Below are positions 38,122 to 47,091 of a stretch of DNA of 64,000 bases, piece after piece. The DNA is from Xanthobacter autotrophicus Py2. GTDB lineage: Bacteria; Pseudomonadota; Alphaproteobacteria; Rhizobiales; Xanthobacteraceae. The notes under the pieces were generated by a model. That model saw nothing but the letters and a program-made list of their open reading frames with translations, searched no databases and was not told where the DNA came from. The DNA is taken from assembly GCA_000017645.1 (NCBI GenBank), contig CP000781.1, positions 4,327,501 through 4,391,500 on the forward strand, in the 5' to 3' direction. The translations under genes were made by a program, and so were the position numbers. Numbering within the stretch: position 1 is the first letter of the stretch; each line of letters starts with the position of its first letter.

Positions 38122-38526
38122 ATGCTGGAATACAAAGTTCGTGCGTCGCGTATCGACGCACATGGCAGCCTCGCCCGTACCAAGGAGGCCGAGATCAGCC
38201 TCGACACCGGCATCGGTGGGCGCGCCGATGCGTTCAACCCGGCGGAATTGTTCCTTGCTGCCATCGCGGCATGCATGATCAAGGGCATCGAGCGGGTAAC
38301 GCCGATGCTGAATTTCGAGCTGCGCGGGGTGGATGTCACGCTCCATGCCGTTCGGCAGGACGCGCCGCCGAAGATCATCTCCGTGGCTTACGAACTGGTC
38401 GTCGATACGGACGAGACGGAGCAACGCCTGGCTTTGCTCCACACCAACGTCCGCAAGTACGGCACGATTTCGAACACCGTTGCGGAAGCGACCCGATTGG
38501 GCGGGACGATCCGAAGGAAGGAATGA
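38122..38526 (+). CDS. OsmC-family protein
   Basis: 134 aa. The FNPAELFLAAIAACMIKGIERV segment is the OsmC/Ohr core with one of the two expected cysteines. The second is absent; the later position is in LHTNVRKYGTISNT. It starts 8 bases after the thioredoxin-like gene and is probably the last gene of the arsR operon. A peroxidase role is uncertain with a single Cys. Confidence 0.82.
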   Translation: MLEYKVRASRIDAHGSLARTKEAEISLDTGIGGRADAFNPAELFLAAIAACMIKGIERVTPMLNFELRGVDVTLHAVRQDAPPKIISVAYELVVDTDETEQRLALLHTNVRKYGTISNTVAEATRLGGTIRRKE

Positions 38527-38971
38527 GGCGCATCAAGGCGCTGCGCGCCGCGGCGATGATCCTCGCCGACCGCGATTTCGCCGCGGCGAACGGCCTTGAG
38601 CCGCTGGCGCGGCTCGTCGCCTTCGGCGTCGGCGCGGTGGAGCCGGGCATGTTCGGCATCGGTCCGGTGCCGGCGGTGCGCCAGGCGCTGGGGCGTGCGG
38701 GCTGGACGATCGCGGACGTCGAGCAGGTGGAAATCAACGAGGCCTTCGCCGCGATCGCCCTCGCCGTCACCCGCGATCTCGGCCTTGCCGAAGAGATCGT
38801 CAATGTTGAAGGTGGGGCCATCGCCCACGGCCACCCCATCGGCGCGAGCGGGGCGATCCTGACCACGCGGCTCATCCATTCGATGCAGCGCGACGGCCTC
38901 AAGCGTGGCATCGTTACCCTCTGCATCGGCGGCGGCCAGGCATCGCGCTGGCGATCGAAACACTGGCCTGA
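38523..38971 (+). pseudogene. Acetyl-CoA acetyltransferase (thiolase) C-terminal fragment
   Basis: In frame from 38523 the product matches thiolase C-terminal blocks: MFGIGPVPAVRQALGRAGWT, VEINEAFAAIALAV, NVEGGAIAHGHPIGASGA and TLCIGGGQ. The N-terminal two thirds is missing, and a frameshift after GGGQ moves the expected ending (IALAIETLA) to another frame ending at 38971. So it is a broken relic, overlapping the OsmC stop. The next 230 bases hold no gene beyond the aioX leader. Confidence 0.8.
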
Positions 38972-39202
38972 CAGACCGGTCCGACACCTGTGCGGGCTGC
39001 CGGCTTCGGCCGCGATCTCGCGCGTGTGCTTTGAAAGTGGCCATCGTGCGCCCATTGATTCCGCGGCAGAAGAACGAGCCTCCTGTTGGGGGCACAGCCC
39101 AAATCGTCGTTTCTAACGCCGACACGGATGCCCGTTTGCCTTCCAGGCCATCCGCGCTATTCTTCGATTTAAGAAGAATTACAAAGCGGGAGGCCCAAGC
39201 AA

Positions 39203-40078
39203 ATGAGCGCCGGTTCGCGCATCGACCGCAGGGCGGTCCTTGCTGCCGCTGCTTCCATGGTCGGCGCGACGCTCGTGCCTCCGGTGGCGCGCGCCTCGGC
39301 CGGCACCATCCGTTTCGGCCTGACCCCCGTCTTCCTGACCTCCGACCTCGAACTGCTCGGCCGGCTTCAGATCTACCTGCGGCGGGCCACCGGCTTCCCG
39401 GTCGAACTCGTCAGCCGGCGGACCTACCAGGAGATCACCGCGCTGCTGGTCTCGGGTCAGCTCGATGCCGCGTGGATCTGCGGCTATCCGTTCGTTGCCC
39501 ATCGCGACGCGCTCCAGCTGGTCGCGGTTCCGCTGTGGCGCGGGCAGCCGCTCTATCAGTCCTGCCTCATCGTCGACCGGGACCGTGACGCACGGGACTT
39601 CCAGGACCTCAAGGGCGATATCCACGCCTTCTCGGACCCCGATTCCAATTCCGGCTTCCTCGTCACCCGCGCGCTTCTGGCGGAGCATGGCCTGAAGCCC
39701 CCGTCCTTCTTCGCCCGCACCTTCTTCACCTACGGCCATCGCAACGTAATCCGCGCCGTCGCCTCGGGCCTTGCCCAATCGGGATCGGTCGATGGCTATG
39801 TGCTGGAGGTGATGCGGGAGATCGAGCCGGAACTGACATCGCAGGTCGTCATCCTGCGCCGGTCCGAATGGCTCGGCTTCCCGCCCATCGCGGCCCCGCG
39901 TCACCCGGCCGACCCACGCGCGCTCGCCGCGCTGACGGAGGCGTTTTCGCGCATGAACAGTGATGAGGACGGCCGGGCGGTTCTCGCCATGCTGCGGCTC
40001 GACGGGTTTGTGCAGCGGGAGGCGAGCCTCTTCGATCCAATTGCCGCAAAGGCGGCGCTCGTTGCGGGCACCGGGTGA
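39203..40078 (+). CDS. aioX: AioX, periplasmic arsenite-binding sensor component
   Basis: 291 aa PhnD-type binding protein with an N-terminal signal (a Tat-like RRAVLAAAASMVGATL and processing near ARA-SAG). GGGAGG lies 10-15 bases before the ATG. Cysteines occur at 93 (WICGYPFV) and 121 (YQSCLIVD). Such proteins bind As(III) through cysteine and trigger the AioS kinase. The gene overlaps aioS by 4 bases, and aioR-aioB-aioA follow, which makes the assignment secure despite the phosphonate-binding fold. Confidence 0.92.
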   Translation: MSAGSRIDRRAVLAAAASMVGATLVPPVARASAGTIRFGLTPVFLTSDLELLGRLQIYLRRATGFPVELVSRRTYQEITALLVSGQLDAAWICGYPFVAHRDALQLVAVPLWRGQPLYQSCLIVDRDRDARDFQDLKGDIHAFSDPDSNSGFLVTRALLAEHGLKPPSFFARTFFTYGHRNVIRAVASGLAQSGSVDGYVLEVMREIEPELTSQVVILRRSEWLGFPPIAAPRHPADPRALAALTEAFSRMNSDEDGRAVLAMLRLDGFVQREASLFDPIAAKAALVAGTG

Positions 40079-41535
40079 CGCCCATGATCACGCGCCTCGA
40101 CCCTCGCCAGTGGCCCGTCACCCTCAAGGTGCCTTTGGCGGTTGCGGCGCTCATGGTGCTGGTTGGGCTTGCCCTGTCCGAGCGCGTGCTGAGCCGGCTG
40201 GGGGAGACGCAGGAGCGCCAGTTGCGCGCTTTGGCGCAAACCTATCTGGACAGCCTCTCCTCCGCGGTCGCGCCCGCGATCCTGAGAGACGATGTCTGGG
40301 AAGTCTATGACGCCGTCATGCGGGCACAAGATCTCAACAAGAGCCTGCATCCATTGAGCGCCGTGATCACCGACGCGGAAGGCCTCATCATCGCGGCGTC
40401 CGATCCCCGCCGCTTCCCCGTTGGGGCGCGTCTCCCGTCGGATCTTGCTTCGCTCGGTGCCGGCCGGGATTTCAGCTTCGAGGCTGGCGCCAGATCCGCC
40501 ACCGCGACGCGCGTGCTTTCCTATCCTGGACGTATCGTCGGAATCATCCACGCCACTTTCGACACCAGCCATCTGGCTTTGGAGCGGCGCGACGTCGTCA
40601 TCGCGCTCGCGGCCACGAACGGGATGGTCACGCTGCTGCTCGCCGTGGCCGGCTGGTTGCTCGTCGCCCGCATGATGGCGCCGGTGCGCACGCTCTCGCG
40701 CTATCTGGGCGCTGCGAGCGAAGGGCGGGCGACGCCCGTTCCCCCGGAGGCGGTCGCGCGCAACGGCGCTGAATTCGCCCGCCTGTTCCTAGCCTACAAT
40801 GCGCTGGTCCGGTCCATGTACGAGCGGGAGGACCTAGCCCGACAATTGGCGGACGAGCATCGGCTCGGCAGCCTCGGGCGGCTCACCTCGGCGCTCGCCC
40901 ACGAGATCAACAACCCGCTGGGCGGCCTTTTCAACGCGCTGGCGACGCTGAAGACCCATGGACACCATGCGGCGGTCCGAAAATCGTCCCTCGGCCTTCT
41001 CGAACGAGGCCTCGTCGGTATCCGCGACGTGGTGCGCACCACCCTCGCTTTGTATCGGCCGGAGCAGGCGCCGCGACCCCTCGCCATGGCCGATTTCGAG
41101 GACCTGCAGCTACTGATTGCCCCCGCGGCGCGCCGGAAGGGTGTCGATCTGAGGTTCTCCGGTCCCGTCGACGTGTTGCTTCCTCTGCCCAGCACCCCGG
41201 TGCGCCAGGCCGTGCTGAACCTGCTGCTGAATGCGGTTTCCGCCGCCCCGCCGGGAAGCGAAGTGGCGGTGGATGCGTCGCTCACGCCGACGGCCCTGCA
41301 TGTAATCGTGTCGGATCGAGGCAGCGGCCTGCCCGAGCCTGCGGGGTGCCTTCTTGCGGCTGGCGGGGAAACGGGTGGCCCACTCTGGGGCGGCGGCCTC
41401 GGCTTGTGGACCACCCGGCGCATCCTGGACGACCTCGGTGCCTCGGCCGAGGTCGAGCGGCCTGAAACGGGGGGAACGCGGATCCGTCTTCTCTTCCCTT
41501 TCATCGCCCCAATGGAGCTCGCCCATGTCGCATGA
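40075..41535 (+). CDS. aioS: AioS, arsenite-responsive sensor histidine kinase
   Basis: 486 aa. Two membrane helices (about residues 20-35 and 183-200) flank a periplasmic sensor domain, followed by a HAMP-like linker. Kinase core: LGRLTSALAHEINNPLGG with the phospho-acceptor His near residue 276, N box VLNLLLNAVSAA, G boxes VSDRGSGL and GGGLGLWTTRRI. The GTG start overlaps the aioX stop (GTGA), and the end overlaps aioR by 11 bases. It would signal periplasmic arsenite bound by AioX. Confidence 0.93.
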   Translation: MTPMITRLDPRQWPVTLKVPLAVAALMVLVGLALSERVLSRLGETQERQLRALAQTYLDSLSSAVAPAILRDDVWEVYDAVMRAQDLNKSLHPLSAVITDAEGLIIAASDPRRFPVGARLPSDLASLGAGRDFSFEAGARSATATRVLSYPGRIVGIIHATFDTSHLALERRDVVIALAATNGMVTLLLAVAGWLLVARMMAPVRTLSRYLGAASEGRATPVPPEAVARNGAEFARLFLAYNALVRSMYEREDLARQLADEHRLGSLGRLTSALAHEINNPLGGLFNALATLKTHGHHAAVRKSSLGLLERGLVGIRDVVRTTLALYRPEQAPRPLAMADFEDLQLLIAPAARRKGVDLRFSGPVDVLLPLPSTPVRQAVLNLLLNAVSAAPPGSEVAVDASLTPTALHVIVSDRGSGLPEPAGCLLAAGGETGGPLWGGGLGLWTTRRILDDLGASAEVERPETGGTRIRLLFPFIAPMELAHVA

Positions 41536-42847
41536 GCCTCCCGTCATCGGCCTCGTGGAGGACGATCCCATCATGGGCGAGAGCCTCGCGCAGCGGCTCG
41601 GCCTGGAGGGAATGAGGGTGCATTGGTGGCGGACCGGCTGCGCAGCGGTGGCGGATATCCGGAAGATTCGCTTCGAGGCTATCGTATGCGACATCCGCCT
41701 TCCGGATCTCGATGGGGAGGCTGTGTTCCGGGAAGCGGCGCACGTGCCTCGGACGCCGCCTTTCCTGTTCGTGACCGGCCATGGCGACATCGACCAAGCG
41801 GTGCGCCTGATGCGGTCCGGCGCGGCGGACTACGTCACCAAGCCCTTCGAGATGGAGGACTTCCTGGCGCGGCTCACCGACTTGCTGATGCCGCATGGAA
41901 CCACGGAAGGCGGCACGTTGGGCGTCTCACCCGCCATCCGGCAGGTGGAGGCTCTGTTGTGCAGGATGGCTCGCCTGTCCTCCAATCTGCTCATCACGGG
42001 GGAGACAGGGACAGGTAAGGATGTAGCCGCCCGCTTCATCCATGCGCAATCGCGGCACGCGACCGCGCCGTTTATCGCGGTCAACTGCGCCGCCATTCCC
42101 GCCGACTTGATGGAAAGCGAGCTGTTCGGCCACGAGCGAGGCGCGTTCACCGGTGCCGCGCAGCGCCATCTCGGCTATGTGGAGCGCGCCGGCGACGGCA
42201 CGCTGTTTCTCGACGAGATCGGGGAATTGCGTCCGGAGTTGCAGGCAAAACTCCTGCGGCTGATCGAGAGCAAGACGTTTCAGAGGGTCGGCGGTGAGCG
42301 CGAGATCGCCTTCGGCGGCCGTATCGTGACGGCCACCAACGCCGATCTGGCGCTGCGAGTTGTCGAGCGACAATTCCGCGAGGATCTCCTTTACCGCATC
42401 AACGCGGTCAGCATTCGCCTGCCATCTCTGCGGGAGCGCCCCGATGACATCCCATGGCTCATGGAGCGCTTCTTTACGGAATATAGCGCGGACACCGAGA
42501 CCAACCTGAAAGGGATCAGCGCCCTCGCCGAGGAGGCCGCGATGCAGCATCCTTGGCCCGGGAATGTGCGGGAGCTGCGGAACCGGATGGAGCGTGCGGT
42601 CGCTCTTGCCTTGGGCCCCTGGCTGATGCCCGGGGATCTCTTTCCCGAGATCGTTCGCGAAGGCGCTGACGCCGGCCTACGGATCGGCTCACTGGAATCC
42701 GCGCGCCAGGAGGCGGAGAAGCGTCACATCCTCCGGGCGCTGTTCGCGACCGCGGGCGAACTCTCCGCCGCCGCCCGGCTCCTCGGCGTTGGGCGCACCA
42801 CCCTGTGGGAGAAGATGCGCCGCCTCGGTTTGGGTAGCGACGGCTGA
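41525..42847 (+). CDS. aioR: AioR, sigma-54-dependent response regulator
   Basis: 440 aa from ATG 41525. Receiver with Asp56 (VCDIRLPDLDG), AAA+ domain with GETGTGKD and an intact GAFTGA sigma-54 loop, Walker B GTLFLDEIGEL, and a C-terminal Fis-type helix-turn-helix (LSAAARLLGVGRTTLWEKM). It should activate the sigma-54 promoter found 110 bases downstream in front of aioB. Paralogue of the DctD-like regulator at 29761, with the canonical loop. Confidence 0.94.
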   Translation: MSHEPPVIGLVEDDPIMGESLAQRLGLEGMRVHWWRTGCAAVADIRKIRFEAIVCDIRLPDLDGEAVFREAAHVPRTPPFLFVTGHGDIDQAVRLMRSGAADYVTKPFEMEDFLARLTDLLMPHGTTEGGTLGVSPAIRQVEALLCRMARLSSNLLITGETGTGKDVAARFIHAQSRHATAPFIAVNCAAIPADLMESELFGHERGAFTGAAQRHLGYVERAGDGTLFLDEIGELRPELQAKLLRLIESKTFQRVGGEREIAFGGRIVTATNADLALRVVERQFREDLLYRINAVSIRLPSLRERPDDIPWLMERFFTEYSADTETNLKGISALAEEAAMQHPWPGNVRELRNRMERAVALALGPWLMPGDLFPEIVREGADAGLRIGSLESARQEAEKRHILRALFATAGELSAAARLLGVGRTTLWEKMRRLGLGSDG

Positions 42848-42955
42848 CGGCGCGTTCGGGTTTCCGGACAGACGGCGCCGCAGCATGTTCGGGACGGCGG
42901 ACGTGCTCGCCTCATCTCGCTCGTTAAATCATTGAATTCTCTACTCAGCTCCGCA

Positions 42956-42970
42956 TGGCGCAGCTTCTGC
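42956..42970 (+). promoter_or_regulatory. Sigma-54 promoter of aioBA
   Basis: TGGCGCA-GCTT-CTGC has the -24 GG and -12 GC at exact spacing, about 49 bases before the aioB ATG. Known aioBA operons are sigma-54/AioR dependent. A loose IHF-like AT stretch (GTTAAATCATTGAATTC) lies 20-35 bases upstream. Confidence 0.7.
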
Positions 42971-43018
42971 AGGACGTCTTGCGTCCGAAAGGACCAATAC
43001 GCTCTGGGAGGAGCTTTC

Positions 43019-43540
43019 ATGAAAAGATGTCCCAGCCTCGTCGATGCCGGCCGCCGCAGCTTCCTGACCGGCGCCGGCCTTGCGACCGCAGGCGCCGCCG
43101 TCGCCTCCGTTCTGCCGGCCCAAGCCAAGGCGGCCCCTGCGGTCGCGTTGGTGAGATATCCAGCGAACCGCCTCGCCAATGTGAAGGACCTGAAAGTTAA
43201 TGAGCCGCTGGACGTGGCCTATCCCGATGACGACGCGCCCGGCGTCCTTCTGAAGCTCGGGACACGCGTGGCCGGAGGCGCCGGACCCGACGGCGACATC
43301 GTCGGCTTCACCACCGTCTGCCCGCACAAGGGATTTCCCCTTTCTTACAGCACGACGGACAAGACGCTGAACTGCCCCGGCCATTATTCCCGCTTCGATT
43401 GCGAGAAAGGCGGCCAGCAGATCTGGGGCCAGGCGACGCAGAACCTGCCGCAATACGCGCTGCGTGTGGACGCGAAGGGCGACATCTATGCCGAAGGCGT
43501 GGATGAGCTGCTCTACGGCCGCCTCTCCAACGTGCTCTGA
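43019..43540 (+). CDS. aioB: Arsenite oxidase small (Rieske) subunit
   Basis: 173 aa from ATG 43019, preceded by GGGAGGAG. A Tat signal (RRSFLTGAGLATAGAAVASV) exports the folded enzyme. Rieske 2Fe-2S ligands are CPHKGF and CPGHYSRFD. The two extra cysteines that form a disulfide in many Rieske proteins are replaced (Phe after HKG, Gly in CPGH), as in the Rhizobium NT-26 enzyme. It transfers electrons from AioA to a cytochrome or azurin; no cytochrome gene lies nearby. Confidence 0.96.
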   Translation: MKRCPSLVDAGRRSFLTGAGLATAGAAVASVLPAQAKAAPAVALVRYPANRLANVKDLKVNEPLDVAYPDDDAPGVLLKLGTRVAGGAGPDGDIVGFTTVCPHKGFPLSYSTTDKTLNCPGHYSRFDCEKGGQQIWGQATQNLPQYALRVDAKGDIYAEGVDELLYGRLSNVL

Positions 43541-43551
43541 GGGAGGACACC

Positions 43552-46014
43552 ATGGCTTACAAGCGCCAGATCGGCCAATTGCCCATCATTCCCGCCAATG
43601 CGACCGTCCACAACGTCGTCTGCCACTATTGCATCGTCGGCTGCGGCTACAAGGCCTATAGCTGGGACGCCCGATACGAGGGCGGCACGGCGCCGGGCGA
43701 GAACGCCTTCGGCGTCGATCTCTCCAGGCAACAGCCGGCAGAGACCGCAGCCTGGTATGCGCCGTCCATGTACAACATCGTCAGGCAGAACGGGCGAGAC
43801 GTGCACATCGTCATCAAGCCCGACAAGGCGTGCGTGGTGAATTCCGGCCTCGGCTCCGTGCGCGGCGCGCGGATCGCCGAGATGAGCTATTCGCGCCAGC
43901 GCAACACCCAGCTCCAGCGCCTCACCGATCCCCAGGTCTGGCGCTACGGACAGCTCCAGCCCACGAGCTGGGACGACGCCCTCGACCTCGTCGCCCGCGT
44001 CACCGCAGCGGTGATCGCTGAGCAGGGCGAGGACGGCCTGTTCGTGTCCGCCTTCGACCACGGCGGCGCGGGCGGCGGATACGAGAACACCTGGGGCACC
44101 GGAAAGCTCTATTTCGGCGCCATGAAGGTAAAGAACATCCGCATCCACAATCGCCCGGCCTACAATTCGGAGGTCCACGGCTCGCGCGACATGGGGGTGG
44201 GCGAGCTCAACAATTGCTACGAGGACGCGGAGCTCGCCGACACCCTCGTAGCGGTGGGCACGAACGCGCTGGAAACCCAGACCAACTATTTCCTGAACCA
44301 CTGGGTGCCCAACCTGCGCGGAACCTCCCTCGACAAGAAGAAGGCGGAGTTCGGCAGCGAGCCGGTGGCCAAGGCGCGCATCGTCATCGTCGATCCGCGC
44401 CGCACCGTCACCGTGAATGCCAGCGAGGTGGAGGCGGGCAAGGAGAACGTGCTCCATCTCGCCCTCAATTCCGGCACCGACCTGATCCTGTTCAACGCCT
44501 GGCTCACCTACGCGGCGGAGAAGGGGTGGATCGACAAGGGTTTCATCGCGGCCTCCACGAAGGACTTCGACAAGGCCCTGGCGGCCAACAAGGTGAGCGT
44601 GGCGGAAGCCGCTCGCGCCACCGGCCTCAGCGAGGCGGACATCGTCAAGGCAGTCACCTGGATCGGCGAGCCCAAGGCCGGCGGGGCACGTCGGCGGACC
44701 ATGTTCGCCTACGAGAAGGGCCTCATCTGGGGCAATGACAACTACCGCACCAACCAGGCGCTGGTGAATCTCGCCCTCGCCACCGGCAATATCGGGCGTC
44801 CGGGCGGCGGCTGCGTGCGCATGGGCGGCCACCAGGAGGGCTATTGCCGCCCGTCCGACGCCCATGTGGGCCGGCCCGCCGCCTATGTGGACAAGCTGCT
44901 GATCGAGGGAAAGGGCGGCGTGCACCACATCTGGGGCTGCGACCACTACAAGACCACGCTCAACGCCATGGCCTTCAAGCGCGCCTACAAGATGCGCACG
45001 GACCTCGTCAAGGACGCCATGGCCAGCGTGCCCTACGGCGACCGCGATGCCATGGTGGCCGCCATCTTGGGCGCCATCCGTAAGGGCGGGCTGTTCAGCG
45101 TCGACGTGGATATCGTGCCGACCCATATCGGCGAGGCCGCCCATGTGATGCTGCCCGCGGCCACCTCCGGCGAGATGAACCTCACCTCCATGAACGGCGA
45201 GCGCCGCATGCGCCTCACCGAGCGCTACATGGACCCACCCGGGCAGGCCATGCCCGACTGCCTCATCGCCGCGCGGATCGCCAACCACATGGAGCGCGTT
45301 CTGCGCGCCACGGGGAAGGCGGAGGCGGCGGACAAGTTCAAGGGCTTCGACTGGAAGAGCGAGGAAGACGCCTTCATGGACGGCTACGCCAAGAACGAAA
45401 AGGGCGGCGCGTTCGTCACCTACGATCGCCTGCGGACCATGGGCACTAACGGCTTCCAGGAGCCCGCCACGGCCTTCGCAGACGGCAAGATCGTCGGCAC
45501 CAAGCGGCTGTTCGCCGATGGCAAGTTCAACAAGCCGGACGGCAAGGCGGTGTTCGCCGAAACCAGATGGCGCGGGCTCCAGGCCCCCGGCAAGCAGGCG
45601 GAGAAGGACAAGTTCGCCTTCCTCATCAATAACGGGCGGGCGAACCTCGTCTGGCAGAGCGCCTATCTTGACGTGGAGAATGAGCTGGTCATGGATCGCT
45701 GGCCCTATCCCTTCATCGAGATGAACCCGCAGGACATGGCCGAGCTTGGCCTCAAGAGCGGAGATCTTGTGGAGGTCTACAACGAGAACGGCTCCACCCA
45801 GGCCATGGCCTATCCCACCCCCACGGCGAAGCGGAAGGAGACTTTCATGCTGTTCGGCTTCCCGACCGGCGTGCAGGGCAATGTGGTGTCCGCGGGGGTC
45901 AACGAGGACATCATCCCCAACTACAAGCAGACGTGGGGCAACATCCGAAAGATCGCCGACGCACCCGAAGGCGTGCGGCACCTGACCTTCAAGTCGAAGG
46001 AATATCCCGCCTGA
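43552..46014 (+). CDS. aioA: Arsenite oxidase large molybdopterin subunit
   Basis: 820 aa Mo-bisMGD enzyme of the DMSO reductase family that oxidises arsenite to arsenate in the periplasm. 3Fe-4S ligands are CHYCIVGC (Cys24, Cys27, Cys31), with no fourth ligand, as expected for AioA. Other signatures are HNRPAYNSEVHGSRDMG, NWVPN-type NHWVPNLRGTS, and GGGCVRMGGHQEGYCRPSDAHVG split around the active pocket. It has no signal of its own and is exported with AioB. It starts 11 bases after aioB and is followed by a strong terminator. Confidence 0.97.
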   Translation: MAYKRQIGQLPIIPANATVHNVVCHYCIVGCGYKAYSWDARYEGGTAPGENAFGVDLSRQQPAETAAWYAPSMYNIVRQNGRDVHIVIKPDKACVVNSGLGSVRGARIAEMSYSRQRNTQLQRLTDPQVWRYGQLQPTSWDDALDLVARVTAAVIAEQGEDGLFVSAFDHGGAGGGYENTWGTGKLYFGAMKVKNIRIHNRPAYNSEVHGSRDMGVGELNNCYEDAELADTLVAVGTNALETQTNYFLNHWVPNLRGTSLDKKKAEFGSEPVAKARIVIVDPRRTVTVNASEVEAGKENVLHLALNSGTDLILFNAWLTYAAEKGWIDKGFIAASTKDFDKALAANKVSVAEAARATGLSEADIVKAVTWIGEPKAGGARRRTMFAYEKGLIWGNDNYRTNQALVNLALATGNIGRPGGGCVRMGGHQEGYCRPSDAHVGRPAAYVDKLLIEGKGGVHHIWGCDHYKTTLNAMAFKRAYKMRTDLVKDAMASVPYGDRDAMVAAILGAIRKGGLFSVDVDIVPTHIGEAAHVMLPAATSGEMNLTSMNGERRMRLTERYMDPPGQAMPDCLIAARIANHMERVLRATGKAEAADKFKGFDWKSEEDAFMDGYAKNEKGGAFVTYDRLRTMGTNGFQEPATAFADGKIVGTKRLFADGKFNKPDGKAVFAETRWRGLQAPGKQAEKDKFAFLINNGRANLVWQSAYLDVENELVMDRWPYPFIEMNPQDMAELGLKSGDLVEVYNENGSTQAMAYPTPTAKRKETFMLFGFPTGVQGNVVSAGVNEDIIPNYKQTWGNIRKIADAPEGVRHLTFKSKEYPA

Positions 46015-46026
46015 CGGCGGGTACCA

Positions 46027-46052
46027 TCGGCCGGCGCCATGGCGCCGGCCGA
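46027..46052. terminator. Bidirectional hairpin terminator after aioA
   Basis: A perfect 26-base palindrome: 11-bp arms TCGGCCGGCGC / GCGCCGGCCGA around CATG, between the convergent aioA and TSUP genes. Very GC rich and lacking a T-run. Confidence 0.7.
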
Positions 46053-46062
46053 GACCGCACCC

Positions 46063-46911
46063 TCATCCGTGGCGCCACACTTTCACCGATGACACGACGA
46101 GGATCAGCGCCAGGATGGGAAGCAAGACCTGCTCGGGCACAAGCCCAAGGAGGTGCCCGCCGATGAAGGCGCCCACGATGGAGCCCACCGCCATCACGGC
46201 CACGAACACCTTGTTCTGCGCGACGGTGGCGAAGGCGTTGTCGCGGCTGTAGCGGGTGAAGCCGACGATCATGGTGGGCAGGCTCACCGCCAGCGACAGG
46301 CTGCCGGCGAGCTTGATGTCCGCGCCGAAGAGAAGCACCAGCGTCGGAATCAGCAGCTCACCGCCGGCCACGCCCATCAGCGAGGCGACCACGCCAATGG
46401 CGAATCCCGCAATGACGCCGGCCACGATCAGCCAGGGTCCCGAAAGCAGCGCGGACGCTGCGGTCGATCCGTGTCCGAACAGGAGGGCGACGGCGATCAG
46501 CACCAGCAGGACTGCCAAGACCCGGTAGAGGGTGCGGGAGCTGAGCCGGGTTGCCCAGCCGGCGCCGAACCAGGCGCCAACGAGGCTACCCGCCAACAGG
46601 TTGAGGATGATCGGCCAGTTGGTCGCGATCGCGCTGAAGGGCACCGTCGCCGCCCTGAACGGCAGCGCGCTAGCGACGACGACCAGGCTCATGGCCTTGT
46701 TGAGGATGACCGCTTCGAGCGCCCGGAAGCGGAATGGGCCGATCAGCAGCGGCAGGCGGAACTCTGCGCCACCAAGCCCGATGAGACCGCCGAGCATGCC
46801 GATGAGGGCGCCCCCGGCGAAGGCCGGCACCGGCGGGGGGCTAGGGTTGGACCCCCGCTCGTCCCGTGTGTTGGCACGCTCGGACGACAGTGGAATGGAC
46901 TGCTGGGACAT
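46063..46911 (-). CDS. TSUP-family (TauE/SafE) anion transporter
   Basis: 282 aa from ATG 46911, which follows GGAGG with 7-base spacing; ATG 46929 is less likely. Eight or so membrane helices. The two inverted TSUP repeats show as GGALIGMLGGLIGLGGAEFRLPLL and GFAIGVVASLMGVAGGELLIPTLV. Members carry sulfite, sulfate, sulfonates or other oxyanions. It is divergent from a regulator with an oxyanion-binding-like domain and next to aioA, so the ion may be an oxyanion relevant to arsenite oxidation. The substrate is unproved. Confidence 0.87.
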   Translation of the reverse strand: MSQQSIPLSSERANTRDERGSNPSPPPVPAFAGGALIGMLGGLIGLGGAEFRLPLLIGPFRFRALEAVILNKAMSLVVVASALPFRAATVPFSAIATNWPIILNLLAGSLVGAWFGAGWATRLSSRTLYRVLAVLLVLIAVALLFGHGSTAASALLSGPWLIVAGVIAGFAIGVVASLMGVAGGELLIPTLVLLFGADIKLAGSLSLAVSLPTMIVGFTRYSRDNAFATVAQNKVFVAVMAVGSIVGAFIGGHLLGLVPEQVLLPILALILVVSSVKVWRHG

Positions 46912-46957
46912 GGATGAGCCTCCGGCCATGATCGTTCGGACGGAGCCGCCATCATGG

Positions 46958-46987
46958 TATGAAATGATATGAATTGATACGAAAACA
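46958..46987. promoter_or_regulatory. Ten-base iteron array, TSUP side
   Basis: Three head-to-tail 10-base units: TATGAAATGA, TATGAATTGA, TACGAAAACA, about 47 bases upstream of the TSUP gene. The period equals one helical turn, so all copies face the same side of the DNA. A related array lies before the divergent regulator. Confidence 0.55.
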
Positions 46988-47091
46988 AACGATTTGACGG
47001 GTATATTGCTGGTTTAATGAGCCGAGCGTGGCGAATAGATGTTGTTTTGTAAAGATAGAATGGTCAGGACGGCTGGCCGAAGGCCGAGCTA

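Noticed and set aside
38971..39116. C-terminal extension of the thiolase frame to 39116
   Set aside because: After GGGQ the reading frame is shifted from the thiolase frame; the extension has no similarity and is a frameshift product.
43513..45981. 822-codon open frame antisense to aioA
   Set aside because: Shadow of aioA, whose motifs and ribosome site are clear.
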